From NCBI GenBank assembly GCA_016125085.1, contig WGMM01000004.1, positions 124,001 through 188,000 on the forward strand: DNA of 64,000 bases, in the 5' to 3' direction. Made by a program: the position numbers and the translations under genes. This stretch comes from a bacterium. GTDB taxonomy: Bacteria > Planctomycetota > Planctomycetia > Isosphaerales > Isosphaeraceae. Under the pieces are notes generated by a model. It was given only the letters and a program-made list of their open reading frames with translations, was not told the DNA's origin and made no database searches. How positions within the stretch are numbered: position 1 is the first letter of the stretch; each line of letters starts with the position of its first letter. This document shows, piece after piece, positions 14,570 to 24,124 of this stretch.

Positions 14570-16252
14570 TCAAGAGCCGCGAGAGTCAGTCTCAAGATCC
14601 AGCCTCGAAACGGATTTCGATTCCGTGCGATCGGTCGCGAGATCTGGAGAATAGACTGGATCGTCCCACGGTTCCAGCTTTTCGAGAAATTCGCGAGCCT
14701 CGTGCTGAATGACGTCACGTTCGTCGGGCTTCAGGTGCCTCAGGCCGAGCACGTTCGGGCCCATTCGAGGATTGGCCCGAAGTTTCGGTTCGTGCGTGAT
14801 CAGGAAGTTCCAATAGAGGATATTGAAGGGGCAGGCCTTCGGGCCGGTGCGGATTTTCGGGTCGAATTCGCAACCGCTGCAGAAGTCGGACATCTTATTG
14901 ATATAAGCCGCAGAGGCGATATAAGGCTTGGTCGCGGTCTTGCCGCCGTCGGCGTTCAGGCCCATGCCGATCACGTTCGGCAGAACGACCCAGTCGTGGC
15001 TGTCGGCGTACCAGACAAGGAACCAGTTCGCGACGGCTTCCGGGTCGATCCCGGCCAGCATCGCGAAATTGCAGAGCACCATCAGCCGCTCGATATGATG
15101 GTTCATGGCGGACGCGTGCAGCCTGCCCAGAATGGACTTCATGCAGGCCATTTCAGTCTGGCCGTCCCACCAGAATCTGGGTGTGGGCCGGGTATGGGAC
15201 CAGCCGTTGGCGTGGCGCAAGGCGTTGCCCTGGCGAACGTATTGCCAGTGTACGAATTCCCGCCAGCCGATGATCTGGCGAATGAACCCTTCGACCGACG
15301 GAAGCGGTGCCCGGCCTTCGCGATAAGCACGTTCGGCGGTGCGGCACATCTCCAGGGCGTCGATCAGGCCAAGATTCATGGCCGGCGAGAGTTGCGAATG
15401 CCAGAGCGTACCGTTTTCACGGCTCATCGCATCTTCGAAAGGGCCGAAATCGGCCAGCCTGTTCTCGAGAAAATCCGCGAATGCCGCTTGAGCATCCTGA
15501 CGTGTCACAGGTAAGGCAAAGCCTTCGGTCGAACCGACGGCGTCAGGGAACCTCTCGTCGACCTCGGTCATGACCTGGCGAGTGATCGCATCGGGTTCGA
15601 ATCGCGGAATCGGCGGGAATTCGGCACCACGCGGCAGGGGTCGGCGATTCTCGGCATCGAAATTCCAGCGGTCTCCCGCAGGGGATCCGTCCGGCTCCAT
15701 CAGTAAGCCGAACTTGCGGCGCATTGTCCGGTAGAAATTCTCCTGGATGACGTTGCGGCTTTTGGGGCGAGCCAGTTCGGTGCCTGGCCAAAGGAATTGT
15801 GAGTTGGGGACGAGCCGGATCGTTTCGCCATCGGCTCGTTCGGCAAGGCTTCGCTGCATTTCGACCGTGGGCCATTCCAGCCCTTCCATCGTGAACAGGC
15901 AATTCCATCGGTACTTGCGCCAATGCGTGCGAAGTCCTTCGGAGAAATTGTCTGCATGAACGATGTCGACGGAAAAGCCCGCTGACCTCAGCTCTTCGGC
16001 GTAATGCCTCGTAGCGGACAGGATCAGAGTCAGCCGCTTGCGGTGATAGGGCAGGGCCGTGAAGTGGCGATGGGATTCGACGATGACGATGCGAACACGA
16101 GGAGTATTTCCTTCGACGTAATCAAGGGCCGCACGTATCGCCGGGTGTTCCGCTGGTGGCAGCAACTGGTCAGGAAGGATCCAGACTGCGACCTCGCGAA
16201 CGTTCGTCTGGCGGTCAGCGGCTGAACGATCCGATCGGCGTTTCGCGGACAT
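14570..16252 (-). CDS. Fe-S cluster photolyase/cryptochrome (FeS-BCP, PhrB-type (6-4) family)
   Basis: The 560-residue protein belongs to the prokaryotic photolyase branch with an iron-sulfur cluster, which repairs (6-4) photoproducts with light using FAD. Visible marks are VWILPDQLLPP at the N-terminus, then ENGTLWHSQLSPAMNLGLI, QIIGWREFVHW, and WFLVWYADSHDWVVLPNVIGM. Cys370, Cys458, Cys461 and Cys474 have the same relative spacing (88, 3, 13) as the cluster ligands I recall for Agrobacterium PhrB. The start at 16252 removes 19 unlike residues. It is separated from parA by a strong hairpin. Confidence 0.9.
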   Translation of the reverse strand: MSAKRRSDRSAADRQTNVREVAVWILPDQLLPPAEHPAIRAALDYVEGNTPRVRIVIVESHRHFTALPYHRKRLTLILSATRHYAEELRSAGFSVDIVHADNFSEGLRTHWRKYRWNCLFTMEGLEWPTVEMQRSLAERADGETIRLVPNSQFLWPGTELARPKSRNVIQENFYRTMRRKFGLLMEPDGSPAGDRWNFDAENRRPLPRGAEFPPIPRFEPDAITRQVMTEVDERFPDAVGSTEGFALPVTRQDAQAAFADFLENRLADFGPFEDAMSRENGTLWHSQLSPAMNLGLIDALEMCRTAERAYREGRAPLPSVEGFIRQIIGWREFVHWQYVRQGNALRHANGWSHTRPTPRFWWDGQTEMACMKSILGRLHASAMNHHIERLMVLCNFAMLAGIDPEAVANWFLVWYADSHDWVVLPNVIGMGLNADGGKTATKPYIASAAYINKMSDFCSGCEFDPKIRTGPKACPFNILYWNFLITHEPKLRANPRMGPNVLGLRHLKPDERDVIQHEAREFLEKLEPWDDPVYSPDLATDRTESKSVSRLDLETDSRGS

Positions 16253-16278
16253 CGGTTCGACATTTCTCGAAAGGAAGC

Positions 16279-16315
16279 GGACAGGTGCGAACGAACGGCT
16301 CGTTCGCACTTGTCC
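16279..16315 (-). terminator. Long hairpin between parA and photolyase gene
   Basis: A 16-bp stem with one G-U pair (16279-16294 with 16300-16315) and a 5-nt loop lies 70 bp past the parA stop and 27 bp before the photolyase start. It probably ends parA transcription. Confidence 0.6.
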
Positions 16316-16384
16316 TGTTTCGATATATGCGATGTCTTGCGATCGAACCGCTTTCGCTTTTTTTCAGGCCGAATTCCCCGACGA

Positions 16385-17434
16385 TCAGTCGTAGCGGACG
16401 GGCGCTTTTGCCGTGGCGTTCACGAAACGCGGAGCTTCGGCATTCGGGCGCGGGAACGCGTGACCGGGGTCGGGGCGATGATATACTGCTGGTGTCGGGA
16501 TCGGCCGCGAAATCATCGGCAGATGGTCCGGTTCGAAGGCAGCCGTCGGTTCCGATGGAGCTTCTGCAATAGCTTCTGGAGCGGATTCGGCGGGGGGGAC
16601 GACCAGGGGCGGGTCATCGGGCGTGGCGACTTCCACCGGAGTGGGAACGGCAGTTCCGGCCAGTTCGCCGCAGAGGGCTTCGTAATCTTCCGCGCCGCGG
16701 CTGGTGGGGCTGTATTCGAAGATCGATTGACCGAAGCTGGGGGCTTCTGCAAGGCGGATATTCCGGCGAATCTTGGCCTTGAAGACACGAGCTTCAGCCC
16801 AGGGGGCGGAAGCATCGCGCCGTTTTTCGAAGAAAGTGTCGAGATCTTCGACCACTTCAGTGCCCAGCCGAGTGCCTGATTCGTACATGCACAGGACGAC
16901 GCCGGCGACCTTCAGCTCACGATTCACCCGCTTCGAGACGAGGTTGATGGTCTCGAGCAGTTTCGAAAGACCATGAAGTGCCAGGAAGTGGGCCTGAAGC
17001 GGAATCAGCACTTCGCCCGCCGCACAGAGTGCGTTCAATGTGAGCACGCTGAGACTCGGCGGGCAGTCCAGCATGACGTAGTCATAATTTCCGGCCTCGA
17101 CGGCCAGCAGGTCGCGCAGGATCATCTCGCGGCCGACAGTCGAAATCAGTTCGACTTCGGCGGCGGCCAGATCGATGTGGCTGCCGCAGACATCCAGATT
17201 CGGCGCGACCGTTTTCTTGATTTTGGCGAGCGGGAGGTTATCGGTAAGCCCTTCGTACATCGAGGGGCCGGACCGGCCTGGCAGAAGGCCCAGGTGCAGG
17301 GTGGCATGGGCCTGGGGGTCGAGGTCGATCACCAGGGTCCGATATCCCTTACGGGCCAGGGCGGCGGCGACGTTAACGGTGGAAGTCGTCTTGCCGACTC
17401 CGCCTTTTTGGTTCAGAACGGCGATACGCCTCAT
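16385..17434 (-). CDS. ParA/Soj-family ATPase, orphan, with Pro-rich tail
   Basis: The 349-residue protein starts MRRIAVLNQKGGVGKTTST, the deviant Walker A of ParA ATPases (Lys10 is the signature lysine). YVMLDCPPSLSVLTLNAL is the Walker B/ParA region. The ATPase domain ends near residue 255; the remaining 95 residues are rich in Pro, Ala and Glu (EVATPDDPPLVVPPAES). ParA proteins position chromosomes, plasmids or protein cargo. No parB gene is beside it, so it may act with a distant partner. The start at 17434 is chosen because of a GGGAGG site and family alignment; an upstream frame would add 52 unlike residues. Confidence 0.88.
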   Translation of the reverse strand: MRRIAVLNQKGGVGKTTSTVNVAAALARKGYRTLVIDLDPQAHATLHLGLLPGRSGPSMYEGLTDNLPLAKIKKTVAPNLDVCGSHIDLAAAEVELISTVGREMILRDLLAVEAGNYDYVMLDCPPSLSVLTLNALCAAGEVLIPLQAHFLALHGLSKLLETINLVSKRVNRELKVAGVVLCMYESGTRLGTEVVEDLDTFFEKRRDASAPWAEARVFKAKIRRNIRLAEAPSFGQSIFEYSPTSRGAEDYEALCGELAGTAVPTPVEVATPDDPPLVVPPAESAPEAIAEAPSEPTAAFEPDHLPMISRPIPTPAVYHRPDPGHAFPRPNAEAPRFVNATAKAPVRYD

Positions 17435-17587
17435 GGTCGCCCAAGCCTCCCGGAGTCCGAATCGAAACCTGCGCATCGGCATTCGTCGTCGATGAGAATG
17501 CCGGACATACCGGTCGTATCGGTTCGTGAGGTCGCGCGAGTTGAATCGTTCCTGCGGAACTTCGTGATCGTGCGGTAAATCGAAAGG

Positions 17588-17624
17588 CAAAAAAAGAAAC
17601 TCCGTCGCGGGTTGCGCGACGGAG
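17588..17624 (-). terminator. Rho-independent terminator of DUF1559 gene
   Basis: A perfect 10-bp GC-rich stem (17600-17609 with 17615-17624) is followed, in the minus direction, by TTTCTTTTTTT (17589-17599). It lies about 40 bp past the DUF1559 stop. This is a textbook terminator. Confidence 0.9.
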
Positions 17625-17665
17625 CCTTGATTCGGTCGGAGCCGGCTTGAGCCGGAGCCGTGAGA

Positions 17666-18694
17666 TCAATAAGAGTCGGCAGAGACGACTTCGCCGCCGT
17701 CGCGGGTGGCGATGCTCCACCAGGTTTGTTCGGCCACGGTGCTCTTGATGAACTTGACCGAGCCGTCCGTCATCAGGGCGTTGATGCCGCCCGGGTGATT
17801 GCTGGAGGAGGAGAACAGGTGGCCGAAGTCGGCACCGCAACCCGAGGAGCAGTCCATCCGGCAGGCGCTGAACGGAGCCTTGGTCGAGTTGGGGGTAAGA
17901 ACGAGGTTAGCCAACGACAGGCCCGGAGAGCCGGTCTGCCAGCGGAAGCCACGGTTGGAGTTCGAGCCAGGGGTGCTCTGGATGAACGTATTGCACTGCT
18001 GGATACCCTGTTGGAGGGCAGCCGGCTGGGTGCGGACGTCGAACTGCATGAAGTTGCCAGGGATGCCGACGCCAGAACCCATGTTCCGCTTGATGTTGTC
18101 GAAGCGGTTGTAGTCACCGGTCAGGGCTTCGACGAAGGCGACGGTGTTCGAGGTGCCGTCGGTCACGTCAGCGATGCCGTAAGAGGTGAAACGGGGGGCG
18201 AAGATGCCGTTGGTCTTATCCCGCCAGGGGTCGGTCGTGGTACCGAACGAGCCGTGATAGCTGTTCAGGTGGTCCTTGCCGGCGTTGCCGTCGGAGGGGC
18301 ACAGGAAGACGGAGGCCTTCATGTTCCAGACGGTCAGATTGATTTGGGCACCCCAGTTGTACCAGATGTTCCAGTTGAAGTTGGCAGCGTTGTAGATCTG
18401 GGTTTGCTCCATGTAGGGCAGGAGCATGGCGTGAGCCGAGAAGGTGCCCCAGTCGGTCACGACACCCGGAGATTCGAAGGCCCGGGCATTTCCCATTGGG
18501 AAGGTGCCGATGGCCGAGTGATAGTTGTGCATCCCCAGGCCGATTTGCTTGAGGTTATTGACGCACTGTGTACGACGAGCGGCTTCGCGGGCCGATTGAA
18601 CGGCCGGAAGCAGGAGAGAGATGAGAACGGCGATAATGGCGATCACGACCAGCAGTTCGATGAGCGTGAAGCCACGGCGCGAGCGAGTCTGCAT
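17666..18694 (-). CDS. DUF1559 protein with prepilin-like N-terminus (second copy type)
   Basis: The 342-residue protein starts [20 protein letters not shown], followed by [25 protein letters not shown]. It is nearly the same N-terminal block as in 3761-4783, and it ends with a similar [10 protein letters not shown] tail. It carries the DUF1559 [18 protein letters not shown] motif. It is preceded by GGAG at a good distance. Within the window the two proteins share the N-terminal third and the C-terminal motif but differ in the middle, which suggests an expanding gene family. The gene is in one transcript with the small lipoprotein upstream, and a strong terminator follows. Confidence 0.92.
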   Translation of the reverse strand: MQTRSRRGFTLIELLVVIAIIAVLISLLLPAVQSAREAARRTQCVNNLKQIGLGMHNYHSAIGTFPMGNARAFESPGVVTDWGTFSAHAMLLPYMEQTQIYNAANFNWNIWYNWGAQINLTVWNMKASVFLCPSDGNAGKDHLNSYHGSFGTTTDPWRDKTNGIFAPRFTSYGIADVTDGTSNTVAFVEALTGDYNRFDNIKRNMGSGVGIPGNFMQFDVRTQPAALQQGIQQCNTFIQSTPGSNSNRGFRWQTGSPGLSLANLVLTPNSTKAPFSACRMDCSSGCGADFGHLFSSSSNHPGGINALMTDGSVKFIKSTVAEQTWWSIATRDGGEVVSADSY

Positions 18695-18795
18695 GAAGAC
18701 ACTCCGGGACTAGGGACGATGGGAAAGGAAAGGGATGAGAGGTTCGATCTCGACGGTTGCCGGAGAAGAGCCCGCGGCAATGACCGCCGCGAAAA

Positions 18796-19065
18796 TCAGT
18801 TGCCGCCAGGGCCAGGAGCCGCACCGCCAGGGCCAGGAGCCGCACCGGCAGCAGCCTTCGAAGAGCCGGGCTTCTCCTTGGATTTATCCTTCATGCTCTC
18901 TTTGGCATACTGATTCACATAGGCGTCGTTGGCTTTCTGGGCCGCGGGCGTAAGTTCGGGAGCAGAACCGGTCGTTTGCTCGCCGCCGCCACATCCAGCG
19001 AACAGCAAAGTGACGGCGAAAAGACTGGAGACTCGGACAAAGCTGCGCAATGCGTTTGCGACCAT
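18796..19065 (-). CDS. Short lipoprotein preceding DUF1559 gene
   Basis: The 89-residue protein has a lipoprotein signal (VSSLFAVTLLFAGCGGG, Cys lipidation), a short middle (LTPAAQKANDAYVNQYAKES), then a Lys-rich stretch and a tail of two PGPGGAA-type repeats. The start at 19065 is chosen because the preceding 21 residues of a longer frame (19128) do not resemble a signal. It is 101 bp upstream of the DUF1559 gene on the same strand. The lipoprotein plus DUF1559 order recurs in planctomycetes. Function unknown. Confidence 0.7.
   Translation of the reverse strand: MVANALRSFVRVSSLFAVTLLFAGCGGGEQTTGSAPELTPAAQKANDAYVNQYAKESMKDKSKEKPGSSKAAAGAAPGPGGAAPGPGGN
18803..18844 (-). repeat. Two 21-bp tandem repeats encoding the lipoprotein tail
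   Basis: A 21-bp unit occurs twice in tandem (18803-18823 and 18824-18844), identical to each other. It encodes the AAPGPGG repeat near the C-terminus of the short lipoprotein. Such a repeat may vary in number between strains. Confidence 0.85.
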
Positions 19066-19486
19066 GGGTCGGAAAATCCTTCGAGAGAATTGTGCGTCAC
19101 GATGGAAGTAGGAGAGCGGTTCCGGCAAGCGGAACTGATGCTTCAGAACGATGGACCCTGAGGTCCATTAGGCCAATGCCAAGGAGAGGGGGAATTGGCA
19201 CCTTCGCATTGAAGCGAATCAGATTTTTGGAGTTGATTCGACTATGAGTGTATCATGTGGTTTCCCGAATTCGAAGGGACGAAATTTCCAGGAAGTCGCG
19301 AGGCTGTTCTCAAGTCGTTTTGTGGCATGGAAATGCGATAGAATATCGATTTCGTACGGTCTCGGATCTATCCGTTTTCGAACGATTCCGCGTATGATCG
19401 AATCCAGATTTCCGGAGAAGGATCGCATGAGCGGGTTTCTCTTGGAGAAACAGGTCCGTTTGTCGAAAAAAGGACGTCGAGCGCCG
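19066..19486. other. Intergenic region upstream of gcvT
   Basis: The 421 bp between the minus-strand lipoprotein and gcvT hold the promoters of both. A small hairpin (TGGACC/GGTCCA) lies near 19150 and another (TGCCAA/TTGGCA) near 19176-19199. No tandem glycine riboswitch pattern was seen. The upstream continuation of the gcvT frame to 19244 lacks coding character. Confidence 0.5.
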
Positions 19487-20575
19487 ATGACCACCTCGAA
19501 ACGAACACCGCTTTACGCCCGACACCTGGCACACAAGGGGCGAATGGTCGATTTCGCCGGTTGGGACATGCCCGTGCAGTACACGGGTATCATCGCTGAG
19601 CATGAAGTCGTGCGCACAGCCCTGGGGATCTTTGACGTCAGCCATATGGGCAGGCTGGAGTTTCAGGGCGAGGACGCCATGGACCTGCTCCAGCGAGCCA
19701 CGACGAACGACGTCTTCGCCCTTGCGGATAACCAGATCCAGTACTCGCTCATGTGCGACGATTTCGGCGGCGTGATCGACGACGTTCTCGTCTATCGCAT
19801 CAATTCCGACCGCTGGGCCATGGTCTGCAACGCATCGAACCGGGCAGCCGTCATGGGCAGGCTCGCCGCCTTGAACTTCCGCAACGCCCGCATCGACGAT
19901 CGCACGGAATCGACCGCCATGATCGCGGTTCAGGGGCCAGGTGCGGTTGCCGTCATGACTTCGCTGGCCGATCCGCGTGTCGGGGAGCTCGGCTATTACC
20001 GGTTCCGCGACCTGCTCTTCGAAGGCAAGCCTTCGAGGATCAGTCGGACGGGCTATACGGGCGAAGACGGTTTCGAATGGACGGTGCCGGCCGATCTGGC
20101 GGAAAAGGTCTGGGATTCGCTGACGGCGGCGGGTGCCGTTCCGTGCGGCCTGGGGGCTCGCGACACCCTTCGCCTGGAGGCGGCCATGCCGCTTTATGGG
20201 CATGAGCTGGAACTCAGCGTCGACCCGTTTTCCGCCGGGCTCGGCAAGTTCGTGGTCCTCGACAAAGGCGATTTCGCAGGACGAGCGGCGCTCGAGCGGA
20301 TCGGAGAGGCCCCGCCCCGTCGGCGTGTCGGGCTGGTGATCGAAGGCAAACGGCCGGCGCGGCAGGGAAGTGCCGTGCTCGTCGACGGCAAATCCGTGGG
20401 TGAAGTGACCAGCGGCACGTTTTCGCCCACTCTGCAGAAGGCCATCGCCATGGCCCTGGTGGACAGGTCGATCGCCTGGCCGCCCGCGGCTGGATCGCTG
20501 GCTGTGGATATTCGCGGCACGATCGCGCCGGCATCGGTCACGAAACTGCCGTTCTATCGCCGCCCCGGAAAGTAA
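19487..20575 (+). CDS. gcvT: Aminomethyltransferase, glycine cleavage T-protein
   Basis: The 362-residue protein moves the aminomethyl group from lipoylated H-protein to tetrahydrofolate, releasing ammonia and giving 5,10-methylene-THF. Conserved stretches are [77 protein letters not shown] and [19 protein letters not shown]. The start at 19487 has an AAGGA site; a longer frame to 19244 is unlike the family. It is the first gene of the glycine cleavage set, but a terminator follows it before gcvH. Confidence 0.94.
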   Translation: MTTSKRTPLYARHLAHKGRMVDFAGWDMPVQYTGIIAEHEVVRTALGIFDVSHMGRLEFQGEDAMDLLQRATTNDVFALADNQIQYSLMCDDFGGVIDDVLVYRINSDRWAMVCNASNRAAVMGRLAALNFRNARIDDRTESTAMIAVQGPGAVAVMTSLADPRVGELGYYRFRDLLFEGKPSRISRTGYTGEDGFEWTVPADLAEKVWDSLTAAGAVPCGLGARDTLRLEAAMPLYGHELELSVDPFSAGLGKFVVLDKGDFAGRAALERIGEAPPRRRVGLVIEGKRPARQGSAVLVDGKSVGEVTSGTFSPTLQKAIAMALVDRSIAWPPAAGSLAVDIRGTIAPASVTKLPFYRRPGK

Positions 20576-20599
20576 GCGAACGTGACGGATTCGACCGCG

Positions 20600-20630
20600 A
20601 AAAAATGCGACGGGCATGGCGCATTTTTTT
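20600..20630 (+). terminator. Rho-independent terminator after gcvT
   Basis: A perfect 10-bp stem (20600-20609 with 20620-20629) whose arms end in an A run and a T run (7 Ts) lies 25 bp past the gcvT stop and about 90 bp before gcvH. It predicts that gcvT can be transcribed apart from gcvH-gcvPA-gcvPB. Confidence 0.85.
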
Positions 20631-20716
20631 CGGTCATTCATTAAAATTCGTGCTTTGCGGTCGAGACCGGCGCGGCGGCGAACAATAGGGTCAGTAGTCG
20701 AGCGGAGCGAGACGTC

Positions 20717-21109
20717 ATGGCGAATTATCCTGCGGATCTGCGCTATACGGAATCACACGAATGGGTCAGCCTCAACGGCGACCTGGCGACGATCGGTCTC
20801 ACGGCTTTCGCCGTGGAGCAATTGACCGACCTGATCGTGATCGACCTGGGCAAGCCGGGGCGTAAAGTGACCGCTGGCGGAAGACTCGGCGAAGTGGAAA
20901 GCGTCAAGTCGGTCAATGACATCTATGCCCCCGTCGCCGGCGAAGTGGTGGAGATCAACGCGGCTGTCGTCGCGGATCTCGAACTGCTTTCGAACGACCC
21001 CTACGGCAACGGCTGGCTCGTGAAGATCAAGCCCGACGATTCGGCTGCCGTTTCCGGGTTGCTCTCGGCTTCCGAGTATCAGGCCAAAGTCGAATCCGAA
21101 TCGCACTGA
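20717..21109 (+). CDS. gcvH: Glycine cleavage system H-protein
   Basis: The 130-residue protein carries the lipoyl group that shuttles the aminomethyl unit between P-, T- and L-proteins. The family pattern is clear: YTESHEWVSLNGDLATIGLT, then EVESVKSVNDIYAPV with lipoyl-lysine Lys64, then GEVVEIN and DPYGNGWLVKIK. The length matches the family. It is separated from gcvT by a terminator and probably begins the gcvH-gcvPA-gcvPB-lipoate ligase transcript. Confidence 0.95.
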   Translation: MANYPADLRYTESHEWVSLNGDLATIGLTAFAVEQLTDLIVIDLGKPGRKVTAGGRLGEVESVKSVNDIYAPVAGEVVEINAAVVADLELLSNDPYGNGWLVKIKPDDSAAVSGLLSASEYQAKVESESH

Positions 21110-21213
21110 CGAACTGCTGACCCGGACCCATCGCGTCCGTCGATCTGCCCGGCCGTGGTCACTGGATCGCTTCGGGCGGACTGGTGTTCCGTCTCTGGAT
21201 CATCGAGAGGAAA

Positions 21214-22566
21214 ATGGCTTACACACCTCATACGCCTGAAGATATCGCCGAGATGCTCGCCGCGATCGGCGCCGGTACGGTCGAAGAGCTTTTCGACGTC
21301 GTTCCAGAGGATTTACGTCTGAAGCGTCCTCTGGCGGTTCCGGCCGCGATGAGCGAACTGGACCTGACGAGTCATGCCGCGGCACTCTCGGCCATGGATC
21401 AGTCGGCCGCGAGCGAACCCTGCTTCCTCGGCGGCGGGTTCTATGATCACTTCATTCCCGCTGTCGTCGATCAACTCGCGGGCAGGGGAGAATTCTACAC
21501 GGCCTACACGCCATATCAGGCGGAAGCCAGCCAGGGCACGCTGCAGGCGATCTTCGAATTTCAGACGCTGCTGGCCCAGCTGACCGGCATGGAAGTGGCC
21601 AACGCCAGTCTTTACGAAGCCGCGACGGCGGTCGTCGAAGCCTGCTTCCTGGCAATGACGCATACCGGGCGGCTCGGCCGGATCGTCACTTCGGATGCCC
21701 TGCATCCGGAATATCGACAGACGCTTTCGACCTATCTGAAGAACCTTGACCCTGAGCTGGTCGTCGTGCCGAGCGTCCAAGAGCGGACCAGGCCCGAGGA
21801 TCTCGCCGCAGCGCTAACGGACGACACCGCCGCCGTGGTGATTCAGCACCCGAACTTCTTCGGTTCGCTCGAAGATCTGGGGGCCCTGATCGCCGCGGCA
21901 CATGCACGCGGAGCCCTGGCGATCGTTTGCGTGGATGCCGTGAGCCTTGGCCTGCTGAAATCTCCTGGTGCCTGTGGTGCCGATATCGTCGTTGGCGAAG
22001 GGCAGCCGCTTGGCAACATCATGAACTTCGGCGGGCCGAGCCTCGGGCTGTTCGCGTGCCGGTCCGAATTCGTCCGCAAAATGCCTGGCCGCCTGGTGGG
22101 CGAAACGCTGGACCGCAAGGGCCGCCGCTGCTTCACGCTGACGCTGCAGACACGTGAGCAGCACATCCGTCGCGACAAGGCCACTTCGAACATCTGTACC
22201 AACCAGGGGCTGATGGCCCTTCGGGCCGCGATCCATCTGGCGACGCTCGGGCCGAAAGGCTTTCGAGCTGTGGCGGAAACCTCGGCCCGGCAGGCCCGCA
22301 AGGCGGCTGACCGGCTGGCCGGCGTTCCGGGAGTCGAGGCGATTCTGTCAGGCCCGTTCTTTCGCGAATTCGTCGTGCGGTTCGGCAAGGGCCGATCGGC
22401 CGCTGAAGTTGCCGCGAAATGCCGTAAACTCGGCGTGCTGGCCGGTATCCCGCTTTCCCGATTCTATCCGGACCGGCCTGCGGATCTGCTGGTCGCCGTG
22501 ACGGAAAAACGTACGGACGGCGAAATCGAAAAACTCGTTCAGGCCGTTCAGGCGGCCCTGGTCTGA
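21214..22566 (+). CDS. gcvPA: Glycine dehydrogenase (decarboxylating) subunit 1
   Basis: The 450-residue protein is the N-terminal half of the P-protein in organisms with a two-subunit enzyme. Conserved stretches are YTPHTPEDIAEML, FLGGGFYDHFIPAVVDQLAGRGEFYTAYTPYQAEASQGTLQ broken here as GGGFYDHFIPAVVDQL and FYTAYTPYQAEASQG, and QPLGNIMNFGGPSLGLFAC. This subunit lacks the PLP lysine, which is on subunit 2. The start at 21214 has an AGAGG site at short spacing; the preceding 10 residues of a longer frame look non-coding. It acts with gcvPB, gcvH and gcvT. Confidence 0.95.
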   Translation: MAYTPHTPEDIAEMLAAIGAGTVEELFDVVPEDLRLKRPLAVPAAMSELDLTSHAAALSAMDQSAASEPCFLGGGFYDHFIPAVVDQLAGRGEFYTAYTPYQAEASQGTLQAIFEFQTLLAQLTGMEVANASLYEAATAVVEACFLAMTHTGRLGRIVTSDALHPEYRQTLSTYLKNLDPELVVVPSVQERTRPEDLAAALTDDTAAVVIQHPNFFGSLEDLGALIAAAHARGALAIVCVDAVSLGLLKSPGACGADIVVGEGQPLGNIMNFGGPSLGLFACRSEFVRKMPGRLVGETLDRKGRRCFTLTLQTREQHIRRDKATSNICTNQGLMALRAAIHLATLGPKGFRAVAETSARQARKAADRLAGVPGVEAILSGPFFREFVVRFGKGRSAAEVAAKCRKLGVLAGIPLSRFYPDRPADLLVAVTEKRTDGEIEKLVQAVQAALV

Positions 22567-22653
22567 TCCGGGCCTCGTGTGCGATTCGGAGCTGCTTCCG
22601 AATCGTCCTGGCCGATCGCTCCACCCTATTCGAATCACCGGAACGAACGAAAC

Positions 22654-24111
22654 ATGGAACCCAGCGGACTGCCGCCACTTCTGTTCGAAAGCTCCAGGCC
22701 CGGCCGTGCTTCAAGCGTGATCGCCCCGTGCGAATCCGGGGAGACGCCGATCGAAAGCCTGATACCGGCTGAGTTTCTGGCGGATGCCCTGCCGCCGTTG
22801 CCGGAGATCGACGAGCTTTCCGTCGTGCGCCATTATGTTCGGCTTTCTCAGCTGAATTTCGCGATCGACAAGAATTTCTATCCGCTCGGCTCCTGTACGA
22901 TGAAGTACAACCCGAAGCGGAACGAGAGAATCGCTTCTCTGCCGGGTTTCGCCCAGGTGCATCCTCAGCAGGATGCCGAAACCATCCAGGGGCTTTTGCA
23001 GATTCTGTTCGAATTGCAGAATGATCTCGCCGAGATCGCCGGCCTGCATGCCGTGAGCCTTCAGCCGGCCGCCGGCGCGCATGGCGAATTGACGGCCCTG
23101 CTGGTCGCCGCGGCACATTTCCGCTCACTGGGCCAGAATCGGCAGAATGTTCTGGTGCCTGACAGCGCACACGGCACGAACCCGTCATCGGCCCATATCG
23201 CGGGTTTCGAAACGGTTACCGTGAAGAGCGGCCCCGACGGCCTGGTCGATCTGGAAGACCTGAAAGCGAAGCTCGACGAAAACACGGCTGTTTTCATGAT
23301 CACGAACCCGAACACCGCTGGGCTTTTCGACCGCCAGATCGGCGAAATTTCGAAGATGCTGCGGGCCAAAGGGGCGCTGATGTATCTGGACGGCGCGAAC
23401 ATGAACGCCATTCTGGGGGTCGTACGCCCCGGCGACATGGGCGCGGATTTGATGCACTACAACCCGCACAAGACGTTCTCAGGCCCGCACGGTGGCGGCG
23501 GCCCGGGTGCGGGGCCGATCGCCGTGCGTGATCACCTGGCGAAATTCCTGCCAGCCCCGATCGTCATTCGCCGGGCCGACGGCACTTACGCGCTGGACGA
23601 CGACCGCCCCGATTCGATCGGCCGTGTGCGTGCCACGTTCGGCAATGTCGGCGTGCTCGTGCGTGCCTGGGCCTATATCCGCAGCCAGGGGCCGGACGGG
23701 CTCCGGCACGTGTCCGAAATGGCCGTGCTCAATGCGAACTACATCCTGGCGAAGCTCAAGGACGTCTACCCTGTACCGATGGGCGACCGCTGCATGCACG
23801 AATTCGTGGCAAGCGCGCGGGCCATGTCGCGCGAGACCGGCGTGCGGGCCATGGATATCGCCAAGCGGTTGCTGGATTACGGTTATCATGCCCCGACGGT
23901 CTACTTCCCGCTGATCATCGCCGAGGCGCTGATGATCGAACCGACCGAGACCGAGTCGAAGCAGACGCTCGACGGCTTCATCGATGCCATGCGGGCCATT
24001 GCGGCGGAACCGGCCGAACTTGTCCATTCCGCTCCGCTGACGACTCCCGTCGACCGCCCCGACGAAGTGCGTGCGGCGAAGCACCCGGTCCTCCGCTGGC
24101 AATCCACTTGA
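22654..24111 (+). CDS. gcvPB: Glycine dehydrogenase (decarboxylating) subunit 2
   Basis: The 485-residue PLP-dependent subunit decarboxylates glycine and loads the aminomethyl group on the H-protein. Lys273 in HYNPHKTFSGPHGGGGPG is the PLP lysine. Further family marks are NFYPLGSCTMKYNPK, QPAAGAHGE, DSAHGTNPSSAHIAGF and GYHAPTVYFPL. The start at 22654 is 87 bp past gcvPA; a longer frame begins at 22579 but has no family resemblance. The lipoate-ligase-like gene begins 13 bp downstream and is almost certainly co-transcribed. Confidence 0.95.
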   Translation: MEPSGLPPLLFESSRPGRASSVIAPCESGETPIESLIPAEFLADALPPLPEIDELSVVRHYVRLSQLNFAIDKNFYPLGSCTMKYNPKRNERIASLPGFAQVHPQQDAETIQGLLQILFELQNDLAEIAGLHAVSLQPAAGAHGELTALLVAAAHFRSLGQNRQNVLVPDSAHGTNPSSAHIAGFETVTVKSGPDGLVDLEDLKAKLDENTAVFMITNPNTAGLFDRQIGEISKMLRAKGALMYLDGANMNAILGVVRPGDMGADLMHYNPHKTFSGPHGGGGPGAGPIAVRDHLAKFLPAPIVIRRADGTYALDDDRPDSIGRVRATFGNVGVLVRAWAYIRSQGPDGLRHVSEMAVLNANYILAKLKDVYPVPMGDRCMHEFVASARAMSRETGVRAMDIAKRLLDYGYHAPTVYFPLIIAEALMIEPTETESKQTLDGFIDAMRAIAAEPAELVHSAPLTTPVDRPDEVRAAKHPVLRWQST

Positions 24112-24124
24112 TTCGGGTGCGTCG

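Noticed and set aside
14533..14718. N-terminal extension of the small protein downstream of the photolyase
   Set aside because: The extra 62 residues would overlap the photolyase coding end by about 150 bp and show no conserved pattern; the internal ATG at 14532 is better.
19066..19486. Glycine riboswitch before gcvT
   Set aside because: The conserved core patterns of the tandem glycine riboswitch were not seen; only short hairpins occur.
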